Source: Blastobasis lacticolella
Lineage: Eukaryota > Arthropoda > Insecta > Lepidoptera > Blastobasidae
Assembly (NCBI GenBank): GCA_905147135.1
Contig: LR990048.1
Location: 2,898,563 to 2,962,562 of the forward strand
Length of the DNA: 64,000 bases
Direction: 5' to 3'
Both the position numbers and the translations under genes were made by a program. This document shows, piece by piece, positions 36,801-39,306 of the stretch (positions within the stretch are counted from its first letter, which is position 1; each line of letters starts with the position of its first letter). The notes below the pieces were generated by a model that worked only from the letters and a program-made list of their open reading frames with translations, did no database searches and was not told the origin of the DNA.

Positions 36801-39270
36801 CAACAATTTCTATCGATATTTGAATTTTTTAAAACGAATCCTTATTTTTTTGAAATGCTGTATGTTTAGATCACATGTCCTGTCACATGGGCACACAGAA
36901 TTGGTCATCCAATGCTCTGTCTAAGTTAGGATGATTATTTTGACAGCTCACTAATTCTTGGTTCTTGGCTATGAAGTGTTGTATTTTGGTTAAATTGTTT
37001 TAGTGAAGTGCCACGCTTAATAAACAACACTAGACTATCGAAAAAAAATTTTTGTATAACATAGAGCATACCCATGCAACTATCGATTCCAAGTTCTATG
37101 AGAATGTTAATCGAATATATTCATTAACGATTTTACACCATATGCGAGCTTTCAAAATTATCATCCTAAATTTGAGCAAAGTATACCTATCGGCCACGTA
37201 CCGAGCTAAAACTAAACCGTCCATATGGTCCCCCCTTCCCCCCCCAGGTATGGGTCCGCGGCTACGAGGACCGCATCGACCTGCTGTCGGTGATGATCGC
37301 GGGCCCCACGCGGACCCCGTACGAGGGCGGGCTGTTCGTGTTCGACGTCCAGCTGGGCGGCGAGTACCCGCGGGCGCCGCCGCTCTGCCACTACCACTCG
37401 TACTGCTCCGACCGGCTCAACCCCAACCTGTACGAGGACGGGAAGGTCAGTACCCGCCGCGCCCCCGCTCTGCCACTACCACTCGTCCTGCTCCGACCGG
37501 CTCAACCCCAACCTGTACGAGGACGGGAAGGTCAGTACCCGCCGCGCCCCCGCTCTGCCACTACCACTCGTCCTGCTCCGACCGGCTCAACCCCAACCTG
37601 TACGAGGACGGGAAGGTCAGTACCCGCCGCGCCCCCGCTCTGCCACTACCACTCGTCCTGCTCCGACCGGCTCAACCCCAACCTGTACGAGGACGGGAAG
37701 GTCAGTACCCGCCGCGCCCCCGCTCTGCCACTACCACTCGTCCTGCTCCGACCGGCTCAACCCCAACCTGTACGAGGACGGGAAGGTCAGTACCCGCCGC
37801 GCCCCCGCTCTGCCACTACCACTCGTCCTGCTCCGACCGGCTCAACCCCAACCTGTACGAGGACGGGAAGGTCAGTACCCGCCGCGCCCCCGCTCTGCCA
37901 CTACCACTCGTCCTGCTCCGACCGGCTCAACCCCAACCTGTACGAGGACGGGAAGGTCAGTACCCGCCGCGCCCCCGCTCTGCCACTACCACTCGTCCTG
38001 CTCCGACCGGCTCAACCCCAACCTGTACGAGGACGGGAAGGTCAGTACCCGCCGCGCCCCCGCTCTGCCACTACCACTCGTCCTGCTCCGACCGGCTCAA
38101 CCCCAACCTGTACGAGGACGGGAAGGTCAGTACCCGCCGCGCCCCCGCTCTGCCACTACCACTCGTCCTGCTCCGACCGGCTCAACCCCAACCTGTACGA
38201 GGACGGGAAGGTCAGTACCCGCCGCGCCCCCGCTCTGCCACTACCACTCGTCCTGCTCCGACCGGCTCAACCCCAACCTGTACGAGGACGGGAAGGTCAG
38301 TGCGGTGTTTGTTTTCCAGGATTCAGTGCCTGGGACGTGAGAAAGCGAAAGGAGATCACAGATGTAAGAAGCTACGCGAGTAAGGTGTTCACCATCATTA
38401 TTGGCCTATATTAGTCCACTACTGTACATGAGCCTTCCCTACAGAAAAGCTATGTCCACGGCTCGCTGCATCCAGGCTGCAGCCTACACTACGCTTGTCA
38501 AATCGCATTCTCCACTCGACTAAAACTAAGTATATTAAACGTTGAAATCGTATTCGCGTGCCACATCTATTTTGACTCTTCTACAGAAAAAAATAATTTA
38601 CGTTCAGGCTAATAAGTGATTGGTTCGTATTTAAAATATGGAATGGTGGTCCTTTTACTCCCCTCACCCATGGCAGCAGCATTTTTTTCTTGGGGCCTGC
38701 GCTAGAAATACTTGCAATGTCCTAAGGAATAAATGTAGTGAAGTTTATTGCTCTATAAAAAATGTTAAGGTTCTGTGTGGGAACGATCGAATACATCCTC
38801 TACTATGTAGGTATTATCTCAGAGAGATCTGGTACTGTAACGTGTACTAAGAACGGGTTCAGAGCCAAAGAACCTGGCGCACGGTTTATCAATCTTATCG
38901 GTATTAGATATATTACATATTGCTAATAGAAGAGATAGATAAGTAGATATACTCTTTATTGAACATAAAATTACAAAAAAAATATATTTAACAGCTTTTC
39001 AAACATTATGGGCAAGAGTTTTTTTTTGTATGGCAGACAAACAGGCAAGCGGGCCACCTGCTGGAAAGTGGTCAGTGTCCATAGGCGGCGGTGACCACTG
39101 GTCACCGCCGCCTATGGACATCAGCAACACTAGGGAAGTCACCAATGCGTTGCCCGCTTCTGAAGAGACCTCTAATATACCTCTTGAACGATCCCATGTC
39201 ACAGTCCAAAGGAAACACTGTGGCTGGGAGCTCATTCCACATCCGAATCGTACGAGCGAGAAACTTATTT

Positions 39271-39306
<36 letters not shown>

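Noticed and set aside
37052..38414. 443- and 374-codon + strand frames
   Set aside because: Mostly the 85-bp array read in rotating frames. Only 37248-37445 is supported as coding.
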